64,000 nucleotides of DNA, taken from Methanobacterium sp. UBA375 (lineage in GTDB: Archaea; Methanobacteriota; Methanobacteria; Methanobacteriales; Methanobacteriaceae). A model generated the notes under the pieces. The model ran no database searches. It saw nothing but the letters and a program-made list of their open reading frames with translations, and was not told where the DNA came from. The stretch lies in assembly GCA_002495625.1 (NCBI GenBank), contig DAGC01000013.1, positions 124,001 through 188,000 of the forward strand, read 5' to 3'. Shown one piece after another: positions 44,260-54,832 of the stretch. How positions within the stretch are numbered: position 1 is the first letter of the stretch; every line of letters begins with the position of its first letter. The position numbers were made by a program, and so were the translations under genes.

Positions 44260-45384
44260 GTGGTAAAAATTATTGGAAAACGATCGTTAAGTATTATTTG
44301 TGTTGTAAGTGCAGTAATAATCATCTTTGGTTTGTTTTATATTTTTAATGAGGACACTGCACGTTCAAGCTCAGGTACTGTTTCCGTTACCGATGTTGCA
44401 GGAAGAACAGTCCAGGTTCCCGCCCAAGTAGATAGAGTCGTAGGGACAGGATGTTCTGACAGAGAAATAGTATATTTAAACGCCAGTGACAAACTGGTTG
44501 GCATAGAACAGGTGGAATCAAATTCTAATGGAGGATCCGGTAATTCATTGCCCTACATGATCGCTCATCCAGAGTTAATGGAACTACCCATCGTTGGCGA
44601 TGCCAGTAAAAATATAATCAACTATGAAAAAATAGCAGAACTCAAACCAGATGTGGTGTTTGCTAGAAGTGCAGAAGATGCTGAAACTATACAGACTAAG
44701 ACTGGTATTCCGACTGCTGTTGTATATACCGGAGCTGTTGGAACACCTGAACAGATGGAAGATTATAAAAACTCTTTAAAAGTAATGGGTAAGGTGTTAG
44801 GTAAGGAAGACAGGGCCGATGAACTGGTTAACTATATCGATTCCTGCCAAGAGGACCTTAATAAACGAACGGACGGCGTATCCAGCAACAAAACAATATA
44901 CATAGCCGGACAGGCCTACAGAGGAACACACGGCATCACATCTACCAATCCGTTTTATCCCCCCTTTGAGATGGTGAATGCGGATAACGTGGCCAGTGCC
45001 ATGAACACTACCACCAATGCAACCCTAAACGCCATTCAGATAGATAAGGAACAGATTATAACCTGGAATCCGGATGTAATCTTCATTGAGGGAGGAAGTT
45101 TAGCAACTGTGACCAATGATACCAGCAAAAACCCAGAATACAAGAATATTAAAGCTATACAGGATGGTAATGTCTATACAGTACTGACTTACTGTTTATA
45201 CAGCTATAACAAGGATGAAATGATTGCTGATGCTTACTACATTGGAAAAGTTCTCTATCCAGAACAATTCAGCGATGTAGACCCCGAAAAGAAAGCAGAT
45301 GAAATATTCACGATGTTCGTGGGTAAACCAGTCTACAGTGATCTAAAGGGACCGCTTGGTGGATTTGAAAAGATAGAGATTTAA
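44260..45384 (+). CDS. metal-complex ABC transporter substrate-binding protein (copy 1)
   Basis: A 374-residue helical-backbone metal receptor of the FepB/BtuF/TroA type. An N-terminal membrane segment (SIICVVSAVIIIFGLFYIF) anchors it outside the membrane; there is no lipobox cysteine. The binding domain starts VSVTDVAGRTVQVPAQVDRVVGTG and includes INYEKIAELKPDVVFA. The GTG at 44260 overlaps the GAGGTGGT ribosome binding site. The better-spaced in-frame codon is ATT at 44269, with no ATG before the membrane segment, so initiation may be non-AUG. The ligand is probably a metal chelate or corrinoid. Confidence 0.86.
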   Translation: MVKIIGKRSLSIICVVSAVIIIFGLFYIFNEDTARSSSGTVSVTDVAGRTVQVPAQVDRVVGTGCSDREIVYLNASDKLVGIEQVESNSNGGSGNSLPYMIAHPELMELPIVGDASKNIINYEKIAELKPDVVFARSAEDAETIQTKTGIPTAVVYTGAVGTPEQMEDYKNSLKVMGKVLGKEDRADELVNYIDSCQEDLNKRTDGVSSNKTIYIAGQAYRGTHGITSTNPFYPPFEMVNADNVASAMNTTTNATLNAIQIDKEQIITWNPDVIFIEGGSLATVTNDTSKNPEYKNIKAIQDGNVYTVLTYCLYSYNKDEMIADAYYIGKVLYPEQFSDVDPEKKADEIFTMFVGKPVYSDLKGPLGGFEKIEI

Positions 45385-45433
45385 TTTTTTCCATTTTTTG
45401 AAGGTACTTTACGGATAAATTAAGGGTGATTTT

Positions 45434-46552
45434 ATGGATAAAAAGTTAATAGTAGGTATTATCGCCATCGCGATACTGATTGGCGGAGTTTTAGTCTACA
45501 CCTTTGGTGGAGATATTCCAGTTTCAAGAGAAGGCAACGTTTCTATAACAGACGCGGCAGGTAGAACAGTCCAGGTTCCAGCTCAGGTAAATAAGGTGGT
45601 GGGAACCGGATGTTCTGGTAGAGAAATTGTGTATTTAAACGCCAGTGACAAAATAGTGGGAATTGAACATATGGAATCAAATTCAACAGGGGCATGGGGA
45701 AATCAGTTACCCTATATGATCGCCCATTCTGAACTTCTGAAATTACCTATCGTTGCCAATGCAAGGACCGATACAATATACTATGAAAAATTAGCCGAAG
45801 TTGACCCCGATGTGGTGTTTGTTGGCACTGCAGAACAGGCAGATAACGTACAGACCAAAACGGGTATTCCTGCTGTTGTGGTATACGTTGGCGCGGTTGA
45901 AACACCTGAACAGATGGATAAGTATAAGGAATCTTTGAAGATGATGGGTAAGGTGTTAGGTAAGGAAGACAGGGCCAATGAACTGATTAACTATATTAAT
46001 TCCTACGAAGAGGATCTTGATAAACGAACGGCGGGCGTCTCCAGCAACAAAACAGTATACATAGCTGGACAGGCTTATTATGGAACACACGGCATCACAT
46101 CTACCAATGCATTTTATCCCCCATTTATAATGGTGAATGCGGATAACGTGGCCAGTGCCATGAACACCACCACCAATGCAACTTTACATGCAATTTCAGT
46201 GGATAAAGAGCAACTAGTAACCTGGAATCCTGACATGATCTTCGTAGAGGGGAGCAGTGCAGAATCGATGATCAACGATACCAATCAGAATACAGTTTAT
46301 CAAAGCATAAACGCTGTAAAAAATGGCGACGTCTACGATGTCCTTCCATACTGCTTGTTCTCTTACAATAAAGATTCGATGATTGCTGATGCTTATTATA
46401 TCGGTAAAATTCTCTATCCTGAACAATTTGCAGATGTAGATCCAGAAGAAAAAGCCAACGAGATATTCATGAAATTCAATGGTGGATCGGGTGAACTGGT
46501 CTACAGCACGTTGAAAGCTCAGTACGGCGGATTCAAGAAGATGGACATATAA
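45434..46552 (+). CDS. metal-complex ABC transporter substrate-binding protein (copy 2)
   Basis: A 372-residue paralogue with a normal ATG after GGGTGAT. An N-terminal membrane anchor (LIVGIIAIAILIGGVLVYTF) is followed by SITDAAGRTVQVPAQVNKVVGTGCSGREIVYLNASDK. The stretch from GKVLGKEDRANEL to TTNATLHA is nearly identical to copy 1 in many places. Differences gather at the ends. Tandem copies may widen the range of chelates recognised. Confidence 0.87.
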   Translation: MDKKLIVGIIAIAILIGGVLVYTFGGDIPVSREGNVSITDAAGRTVQVPAQVNKVVGTGCSGREIVYLNASDKIVGIEHMESNSTGAWGNQLPYMIAHSELLKLPIVANARTDTIYYEKLAEVDPDVVFVGTAEQADNVQTKTGIPAVVVYVGAVETPEQMDKYKESLKMMGKVLGKEDRANELINYINSYEEDLDKRTAGVSSNKTVYIAGQAYYGTHGITSTNAFYPPFIMVNADNVASAMNTTTNATLHAISVDKEQLVTWNPDMIFVEGSSAESMINDTNQNTVYQSINAVKNGDVYDVLPYCLFSYNKDSMIADAYYIGKILYPEQFADVDPEEKANEIFMKFNGGSGELVYSTLKAQYGGFKKMDI

Positions 46553-46600
46553 AGATGGACATCTGATTGCCCCCTTTAAAAGAATCGAGTGTGATAAACA

Positions 46601-47650
46601 ATGAACATTAATGATCGTCCAGATGTTTCAGCTGAAAAATTACAGGGCACTGTTGAGAATGCTTTAAATGGTTTAAAGATATTTAATCTTTTAAAGACCT
46701 CTATAGAACTTGGAATTTTTGATTTTCTAAACGAACCAATGTCTTGCGAGCAAGTTTCTAATAAACTGGGAGTTGAACCTATTTTAACTTATTATCTCTT
46801 GGAAATACTGGCAAAACTAGGTTTAATGGATAAAACAGGGGAATTTTATAAAAATTCAAGGACAGCTGAAGTTTTTTTAAATTCCGAATCTGATTACAAC
46901 AGAAATAAGTGCATACTATCCTTAGAAGGAAACGTTGATCTCTGGAATAATTTAAATCATACTTTACATGGCAAAATATCCCGGGAAGATGAATCCTTCT
47001 TTCCTGAGATCATACAGGTGATGGCTGAAGATTGTTTATCTGGTGAATTACATGATACAGTTGATTTAGTAGCAGATTGTGATGAATTTAAGAGTTCTAA
47101 GACTTTGCTTGATGTTGGAGGAGGCCATGGATTGTATTCTATAGCTTTCAGTCAGATGAATTCGGATTTACAGTGTTATGTTTTCGATTTTCCAGAGGTT
47201 TTAAAGGAAACACAGAAATTCATTGAAAGGTACAGTTCCAGCGTTTTAACTATCCCTGGGAATTTTTACAGGGATGATTTTGGCGGTAGTTATGACATGA
47301 TCTTTTCTTCATACAATCCGGGAGGTAAAAACCCACAAATAGCCGAAAAAATTTATAATTCACTGAATTTGGATGGGTTATTTGTAAACAAACAGTACTT
47401 CCCAGAAGAGAGTAAAAATTCCCTGGGAGACCTCTTAGATAACATGGAATGGAACTTCACCAATTTTGAGAAGTCCAATAAAGCAGAAAGACGATTCAGC
47501 TTTAAAGGTGATTTAGGTTTCGAGGAATATTTAGAGTTTTTAGAGGGTCTTGGATTTTCAATCATAGGTACTCATGACATAAGCCATCTTAACACGTCAT
47601 TTGGGACAAGGTCGGAAGATAAAGTCATAATAGCTAAAAAAGTGAGATAA
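46601..47650 (+). CDS. SAM-dependent O-methyltransferase-like protein (copy 1)
   Basis: A 349-residue class I methyltransferase. The N-terminal ~90 residues are a winged-helix dimerisation domain (FDFLNEPMSCEQVSNKLGVEPILTYYLLEILAKLGL). The SAM-binding loop is LLDVGGGHGLYSIAFS, followed by CYVFDFPEV. It resembles hydroxyindole/acetylserotonin-type O-methyltransferases. It sits between binding-protein and permease genes; the permease GTG follows its stop codon directly. It may methylate an imported ligand or act on its own small-molecule substrate. A methanogen-specific role is possible, and the substrate is unknown. Confidence 0.84.
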   Translation: MNINDRPDVSAEKLQGTVENALNGLKIFNLLKTSIELGIFDFLNEPMSCEQVSNKLGVEPILTYYLLEILAKLGLMDKTGEFYKNSRTAEVFLNSESDYNRNKCILSLEGNVDLWNNLNHTLHGKISREDESFFPEIIQVMAEDCLSGELHDTVDLVADCDEFKSSKTLLDVGGGHGLYSIAFSQMNSDLQCYVFDFPEVLKETQKFIERYSSSVLTIPGNFYRDDFGGSYDMIFSSYNPGGKNPQIAEKIYNSLNLDGLFVNKQYFPEESKNSLGDLLDNMEWNFTNFEKSNKAERRFSFKGDLGFEEYLEFLEGLGFSIIGTHDISHLNTSFGTRSEDKVIIAKKVR

Positions 47651-48709
<1,059 letters not shown>

Positions 48710-48711
48710 AA

Positions 48712-49470
<759 letters not shown>

Positions 49471-49685
49471 TTTAAGATTTAATCGTTACACAATAGTTAC
49501 TAATCTAAGTAGTCTTTTTTAACATTATTTACTTCATAAACCTATTAATATTGCTAATTTAGACCAAATTTTAGTGCCTCAAGTTTGAATTATATTTTCA
49601 TATCAATTTTCCATCGAAAGTTTTTTATACCTATTTATTCAACTTTTGTTTAATTTTTTTCAAGTTATATTGAATTTGGCATGGG

Positions 49686-50804
49686 GTGATTAATATCAAT
49701 CGAAAAATAGTTATAACCATTATTATAGGGATTTTATGTCTTGGTGGGATTTTATATTTTTTTCTAGGTTTGGAAAAAGTAAGTTCAGATACAAGTACAG
49801 TTTCAATAACAGACGCAGCAAATAGAACAGTTCAGGTCCCAGTCCAAGTAAATAGAGTAGTGGGAACAGGCACTTCTAACAGAAATATAGTATATTTAAA
49901 CTCCAGTGATAAATTGGTTGGAATAGAACAGATCGAATCTAATTCAGCCGGAGGATGGGAAAATCAGTTGCCTTATATGATTGCACATCCAGAATTAAGA
50001 AGTTTACCCGTCATAGGCGATGCACGTAAAAACTTGGTAAATTACGAAAAAATAATAGAACTTGATCCAGACGTAATATTTGCCGGGAATCCACAACAAG
50101 CAGATGATATACAAAATAAAACAGGTATCCCAACAGTTGTTGTATACGTTGGTGCGGTTGAAACACCCGAACAAATGGACAATTATAAGAAATCTTTGAA
50201 GATAATGGGTAAAGTGTTAGGTAAGGAAACTAGGGCAGATGAACTGGTTAACTATATCGATTCCTGCCAAGAGGACCTTGCTAACAGGACAAGTTTTAGC
50301 AACAAAACAGTTTATGTTGGTGGGCAGGTTTACTATGGTGCACATGATATCACATCCACGAATCCTCATTATCCTCCTTTCACACTATTAAATGCAAACA
50401 ATATTGCCAGTGTTATCAACACTACTGCAAATGCTACTTCACATGCTCAGATAGATAGAGAACAGTTGATAAAATGGAATCCTGACGTGATCTTCATTGA
50501 ATCTGGAAGTTTAGCAACTGTGACCAATGATACCACCAAACATCCTGAGTACAATGATCTTAAAGCTATACAGGATGGAAATGTCTATGAAGTATTGTCC
50601 TGCTGTTATGATAAGGATATAATGTTTGCAGATGCCTATTACATTGGAAAAATTCTCTACCCAGAGCAGTTTAGCGATGTAGATCCGGAAGAGAAAGCTA
50701 ATGAAATATTTATGGAGTTCAACGGCGGATCAGGCGGATCAGTTTACGAAACTTTTAAGACACAGTTTGGTGAATTCAAAAAACTGGATCTCCGTACTCT
50801 TTAA
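49686..50804 (+). CDS. metal-complex ABC transporter substrate-binding protein (copy 3)
   Basis: A 372-residue paralogue of the proteins at 44260 and 45434. The N-terminal membrane segment is VITIIIGILCLGGILYFFLG and the domain starts VSITDAANRTVQVPVQVNRVV. It is the most diverged of the three; the otherwise shared GTGCS is GTGTS and the C-terminal part has CCYDKD for the CLYSYNKD of copy 1. The GTG at 49686 is part of the GGGGTGAT ribosome binding site. Better-spaced in-frame codons are ATT (49689) or ATC (49695), with no ATG available. It has its own promoter-like region (TATA near 49621-49630). Confidence 0.85.
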   Translation: MININRKIVITIIIGILCLGGILYFFLGLEKVSSDTSTVSITDAANRTVQVPVQVNRVVGTGTSNRNIVYLNSSDKLVGIEQIESNSAGGWENQLPYMIAHPELRSLPVIGDARKNLVNYEKIIELDPDVIFAGNPQQADDIQNKTGIPTVVVYVGAVETPEQMDNYKKSLKIMGKVLGKETRADELVNYIDSCQEDLANRTSFSNKTVYVGGQVYYGAHDITSTNPHYPPFTLLNANNIASVINTTANATSHAQIDREQLIKWNPDVIFIESGSLATVTNDTTKHPEYNDLKAIQDGNVYEVLSCCYDKDIMFADAYYIGKILYPEQFSDVDPEEKANEIFMEFNGGSGGSVYETFKTQFGEFKKLDLRTL

Positions 50805-50818
50805 TCTGAGGTGATAAA

Positions 50819-51868
50819 ATGAACCTTAAAGATCGTCCAGATGTTTCACCAGGAGAACTTCGTGACATTGTTGAAAATGCCCTAAATGGTTTAAAAGTAT
50901 TTAATCTTCTTAATATTTCAATAGAACTTGATATTTTCGATTTTTTAAACAAACAAATGACTTATAAACAAATTTCCGAAAAACTGGGAATTGAACCAGT
51001 GCTAACTTATTATCTTTTAGAGGCGCTGGTAAAATTAGGATTAATAGAGAAATTGGGAGAGTTTTATAAAAACACAAGAGCATCCCAACTATACTTAAAC
51101 TCTGAATCTGATTATAATCAGAGTAACTGTATGTTATTTTTAAAAGGGAAGGCTGATTCATGGAACAATTTAGAACATGCATTAAAAGGGGATTTATCTC
51201 GGAAAGATGAAAATTCGTATCCTTTTCTTATACAAGCAGTAGCAGAGGATTGTTTATCTGGAGAACTACAGGAGACCATTGAATTAGTGGCCAATTATAA
51301 TGAATTTAAACGTTCAAAAACTTTGCTTGATGTTGGAGGCGGCCATGGGCTGTATTCTATAGCTTTCAGTCAAGTGAATTCGGATTTACAGTGTTATGTT
51401 TTCGATTTTCCAGAGGTTTTAAAGGAAACACAGAAATTCATTGAAAGGTACAACTCCAATGTTTTGACTATTCCTGGAAATTTCTATAAAGATGATTTTG
51501 GTGGTAGTTATGACATGATCTTTTCTTCATACAATCCGGGAGGTAAAAACCCACAAATAGCCGAAAAAATTTATAATTCCTTGAATTTAAATGGATTGTT
51601 TCTAAATAAACAATACTTCCCAGAAGATGAGAAAGATACATTGGAAGCTAATCTGGATAGCTTAGAATGGAATTTCACAAACTTTGAAAAGACGTCAAAC
51701 AGCAAGGAAAGGTTTAGTTTTAAAGGAGATTTATCATTTGAAGATTATATAACTTTTTTAGAAAATTTAGGGTTTAATATAATTGATATTCATTATATAG
51801 ACCATTTTAATTCACCATTCGGACCTAAATCCATAAATAAATTTATAGTTGCTAAAAAAGTGAGATAA
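50819..51868 (+). CDS. SAM-dependent O-methyltransferase-like protein (copy 2)
   Basis: A 349-residue paralogue of the gene at 46601, with the same length and layout (winged helix, then LLDVGGGHGLYSIAFS). The N- and C-terminal parts are diverged, while the catalytic core is nearly identical: 78 bases (51375-51452) and 77 bases (51503-51579) match copy 1 exactly. Gene conversion or selection on the core is likely. It follows copy 3 of the binding protein by 14 bp, as copy 1 follows its own. Confidence 0.84.
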   Translation: MNLKDRPDVSPGELRDIVENALNGLKVFNLLNISIELDIFDFLNKQMTYKQISEKLGIEPVLTYYLLEALVKLGLIEKLGEFYKNTRASQLYLNSESDYNQSNCMLFLKGKADSWNNLEHALKGDLSRKDENSYPFLIQAVAEDCLSGELQETIELVANYNEFKRSKTLLDVGGGHGLYSIAFSQVNSDLQCYVFDFPEVLKETQKFIERYNSNVLTIPGNFYKDDFGGSYDMIFSSYNPGGKNPQIAEKIYNSLNLNGLFLNKQYFPEDEKDTLEANLDSLEWNFTNFEKTSNSKERFSFKGDLSFEDYITFLENLGFNIIDIHYIDHFNSPFGPKSINKFIVAKKVR

Positions 51869-51928
51869 CTAAGCTTCAAAGACGAAACAGTAACCGGTTA
51901 CAAACCTTATGTGAAACATCGCTGTTGA
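51869..51928 (+). pseudogene. remnant of the permease gene start (duplication scar)
   Basis: The 19 codons after the second methyltransferase read LSFKDETVTGYKPYVKHRC, then TGA. The first dozen equal the permease N terminus at 47651 (VSFKDETVTGYK), with the GTG start changed to CTA. This shows that the duplicated block ran from a binding-protein gene through the methyltransferase into the permease, and that the second permease was then lost. Confidence 0.88.
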
Positions 51929-51973
51929 AAATCATAAATTTTCTATTTTTATTAAAATATATTCATAAAATTA

Positions 51974-51995
51974 ATTAGTAATATATATTCATAAT
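51974..51995. promoter_or_regulatory. variant of the 22-bp palindrome before the 592-residue protein gene
   Basis: ATTAGTAATATATATTCATA plus two bases matches 18 of 22 positions of the palindrome at 43200. It lies 16-37 bp before the start codon at 52011. A further half-copy (TATATTCATAA) lies at about 51957-51967. Confidence 0.55.
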
Positions 51996-52010
51996 AATAA
52001 CGGTGATCTC

Positions 52011-53789
52011 ATGGAAAAAGTAATAATAGCCGCGATAATGGCTTCCACCTCGGAAGTAGATTTAATGTCCAATGACCGTATAGAAGCCCTTACTAAAGGG
52101 CATGGGATGTTGAATATTGCTGCGATTTGTGCAGCCAATTCAATAACTGAAGATGTCCTTAAAGGGATTGAAATAAGGTTGACCGATGAAAACAGGCAAT
52201 ACCTGCCCATCGATGATGTGCTTAAAAAGGCCATAAAATCCGCAAAAATGGCCGGTGCTGATGCAGCCAATGCAGCATTAATAAGTGCAACGTTATGTTA
52301 CCTGGCAGGTTCTAATGCACAAGCTGGAGTACCCGCAGGAAACAGGAAATTAGGGGCTATGGCCCGGATGATTGCGGGAGTTGACAGATGTGGCGTTCTG
52401 GCCATACCCACATCCAAGGCAAACAACAAAATATCGGGTTACGCTGCTGTAAAAGCGATATACGATGATATTTTCGCCAATAAACTAACTGAAATCGATG
52501 GAAGTATCGTTCCCTTAGGCGTAGGGGGAGGTCCTCTATATGGACACGGGGCGCTTGGTGAAGATGAAGGTTTCCCTAAACTGGCTAAAAACGGAGCTGC
52601 TGCTGGAACAAGAGGCATGTTAACTGCCTATGCAAATGTGGGAATGCCTCCCAGCCCTATTCTAGCTGCCATATTTGGAGTGGCTGGTATACTGGAAATC
52701 GTTCACCCCGACTCTGAAGTTGGAGAATATTACGGAGAATTCTTTAAAGCCAACAGCGCTTATGTTGCTGGTGTGGGGGCAGTTGAAGCGGCAGGACTTC
52801 CAGAAAAACTCCATATCAGGGGAACCGGTGAGGAATATGACACCGCACAGTTGGTGGGTGATTTAGGAGTGATTTTGAAGGACATAGGAGGACCATCAGT
52901 GATAGGTATGATGGTTTTCGAAGAATTGCTGGCTGCATTTGAGGAATCCCTTGCAATCGGTGCTGGTTTTTCAGGTGGACCTCTGCAACCTCCATTAGGC
53001 CATATGTCCGCTGATGCCGTGCTCGCCATGAAGTTAATCATGGAAAATGAAGGAGACCTGGAAAAAGCTGCAGATAAAATAAGGGAAGTTAAAGAACAGT
53101 TCTGGCTGGAACCAGAAGTGGCCATGATAGCCACCAACACCATCTCCAGAAAGGCAGAACAGGTGCAGAGGGGACCAGTTACCCGGGCCTGCATACTGGC
53201 CACCGATGGTGCACGGGCTAAAGGAGTATATGACCGTGCTAAATTCACCTACCAGCAGCTGGAAGCTGGTAAAGAACTGGATGAGATAGTCCGAATGCTG
53301 GATGATGAAAAACTAAATGAGGTAGAAACGGCCTGCAGTAACTTATTAAGCGGTATGACTGGTAAAGACATAAAAATCAAGGTCACAAAATTTGCAGGAT
53401 GTGCCAGAAGAAAACCCAGCGAATTTTTAATGAAGTACTGTGGATTTGACACCGATGCAGATCTAGAAATAACCATCGATGGACAAAAAGTAATTCTCGA
53501 AGGATTGTCCCACAAGGTAATACCTGACGCTGTTTTAAACAAAAAAACAGATATACTTGAAGCGATACCTTTAGGTGCAGTTCCTATTACTGAGTTACAG
53601 CTTTCTGGTCACAGTATCATTAATATAATCGTACCGGCTGCTGTTGCTGGAGCTATGGGCAAATTATCAGTTGATGATATAGGTACAAAAGTTATCTCAG
53701 GAGCTTATATTTCTTCAGCAATACCAGGGGGAAGTCCCAGAGCAAAAAAAGTTGCAAAACGTGCCAAAAGAATTATGTCTGAGTTATAA
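52011..53789 (+). CDS. unrecognised 592-residue Gly/Ala-rich protein, first gene of a two-gene operon with a LarC2-like protein
   Basis: I do not recognise the family. It is soluble, with no signal or membrane helix, and rich in Gly/Ala: ADAANAALISATLCYLAGSNAQAGVPAGNRK, VPLGVGGGPLYGHGALGED, SGGPLQPPLGHMSADAV. Clusters of Gly and single Cys/His suggest an enzyme. The C-terminal third has FAGCARRKPSEFLMKYCGF and a small beta domain (DLEITIDGQKVILEGLSHKVIPD). The C terminus is basic (RAKKVAKRAKRIMSEL). A variant of the regulon palindrome sits in its promoter. The next gene follows after 15 bp. Confidence 0.75.
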   Translation: MEKVIIAAIMASTSEVDLMSNDRIEALTKGHGMLNIAAICAANSITEDVLKGIEIRLTDENRQYLPIDDVLKKAIKSAKMAGADAANAALISATLCYLAGSNAQAGVPAGNRKLGAMARMIAGVDRCGVLAIPTSKANNKISGYAAVKAIYDDIFANKLTEIDGSIVPLGVGGGPLYGHGALGEDEGFPKLAKNGAAAGTRGMLTAYANVGMPPSPILAAIFGVAGILEIVHPDSEVGEYYGEFFKANSAYVAGVGAVEAAGLPEKLHIRGTGEEYDTAQLVGDLGVILKDIGGPSVIGMMVFEELLAAFEESLAIGAGFSGGPLQPPLGHMSADAVLAMKLIMENEGDLEKAADKIREVKEQFWLEPEVAMIATNTISRKAEQVQRGPVTRACILATDGARAKGVYDRAKFTYQQLEAGKELDEIVRMLDDEKLNEVETACSNLLSGMTGKDIKIKVTKFAGCARRKPSEFLMKYCGFDTDADLEITIDGQKVILEGLSHKVIPDAVLNKKTDILEAIPLGAVPITELQLSGHSIINIIVPAAVAGAMGKLSVDDIGTKVISGAYISSAIPGGSPRAKKVAKRAKRIMSEL

Positions 53790-53804
53790 TATCCGGTGGG
53801 GAAA

Positions 53805-54305
53805 ATGCTACTCATGACCACCATAGACGACCTGCCACCGGAAAGTCTGTCACATATCATCGATCGGACTCTGGAAAAAGGTGCAAATAACATCCATATT
53901 CTAAATGCCATCACCAAGAAGGGGAGGATGGAACATATCGTCCTTGTGGATACGGATGAAAGTTACCTGGATGATGTTTGTTCTCTCCTGGCCCTGGAAT
54001 TCGGCACATTAGGGATTAAAACATTTAAATATGAGCATGTGAAGTTTCCTTTTGAAACCAGAAGCAAAAAGGTGATGATACAGGCAGACGACGTCCATTT
54101 AGAGATGGAAGTAGGGGTGAAATTTGTTAAAAAGGATGATGAAATAATTTCTCTCAAGGCAGAGTATGAGGATCTAGAATCCATGATAGTTGCACTCAAT
54201 TCAAGGGGGATAGATATTCCACTATCAAAACTCAAGACCTTAATAGAAGCGGAAGCCTATAAAAATGTATTAGAAGATAAAAGAATCTCTATTAATGTCA
54301 GATAA
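53805..54305 (+). CDS. stand-alone LarC C-terminal (LarC2)-like protein
   Basis: A 166-residue protein resembling the C-terminal half of LarC, the nickel-inserting enzyme for the nickel-pincer cofactor. Shared features are the start (TTIDDLPPESLSHIIDRTLEKGANNIHILN), KKGRMEHIVLV and EFGTLGIKTFKYEH. The LarC N-terminal half and larA, larB and larE are not in the window. ATG at 53805 follows GGTGGGG; the frame stays open nine bases upstream at a GTG within that site. It probably handles a metal for, or with, the 592-residue neighbour (inference). Confidence 0.75.
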   Translation: MLLMTTIDDLPPESLSHIIDRTLEKGANNIHILNAITKKGRMEHIVLVDTDESYLDDVCSLLALEFGTLGIKTFKYEHVKFPFETRSKKVMIQADDVHLEMEVGVKFVKKDDEIISLKAEYEDLESMIVALNSRGIDIPLSKLKTLIEAEAYKNVLEDKRISINVR

Positions 54306-54364
54306 AACCAAAAACCGATAATTGTAATTTTTTTTACCCTTTCTATTTTTATTAAATTTATATA

Positions 54365-54386
54365 GTTATGAATATATATTCTTTAT
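54365..54386. promoter_or_regulatory. variant of the 22-bp palindrome before the lone NifX gene
   Basis: The left arm and centre (GTTATGAATATATATTC) match the palindrome at 43200 exactly for 17 bases and the right end is degenerate. It sits just after a TATA box (AAATTTATATAG, about 54352-54363) and 39-60 bp before the start codon, the usual place for a repressor. Confidence 0.6.
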
Positions 54387-54424
54387 ATGAGTCTATCAAA
54401 TGAATTTTTAGTGGAGTAATATTC

Positions 54425-54784
54425 ATGAAAATAGCTATTACAACAGGAGAAAGGGGATTAAATTCCAATGTAAGTCCGGTATTCGGAAGAAGCCCCTACG
54501 TAACAATTGTATATTTAGAGAATAACGAAATTAGAAAGGAAACCACCATGGAAAACCCGGCAAGACTTGAAAAAGGAGCAGGAAATTTATTAGCAGATTT
54601 CCTGGTAAACAAGGGGATCGACACCGTGATTTCTGGAGAAATGGGTCCAGTAGCCTTCTATATCTTAAGAAACGCAGACATCACCGTCTATAAAGCTTCC
54701 CCTTTAGACGTCCGGAAAAATCTGAAACTCCTTAATGAAGGAAAATTAAAAGAAGTAACCTCACTTTCATCGGGATATCCTTAA
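54425..54784 (+). CDS. NifX/NifB-type cofactor-binding domain protein (monocistronic)
   Basis: A 119-residue NifX-fold protein (MKIAITTGERGLNSNVSPVFGRSPYVTIVYLE, then EKGAGNLLADFLVNKGIDTVISGEMGPVAFYILRNADITVYKA). It is close to the protein at 41050 but lacks the Gly/Arg tail. It sits next to atwA (convergent) and has the regulon palindrome in its promoter. It is the fourth NifX domain in the window. Confidence 0.88.
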   Translation: MKIAITTGERGLNSNVSPVFGRSPYVTIVYLENNEIRKETTMENPARLEKGAGNLLADFLVNKGIDTVISGEMGPVAFYILRNADITVYKASPLDVRKNLKLLNEGKLKEVTSLSSGYP

Positions 54785-54832
54785 AAAGAAAAAAAAGAAG
54801 GAGGGATAAGAGGAATATTGTATATTCTTAGC

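Noticed and set aside
53249..53542. Minus-strand ORF inside the 592-residue protein gene
   Set aside because: It is antisense to a long, well-structured frame and has no ribosome binding site or family features.
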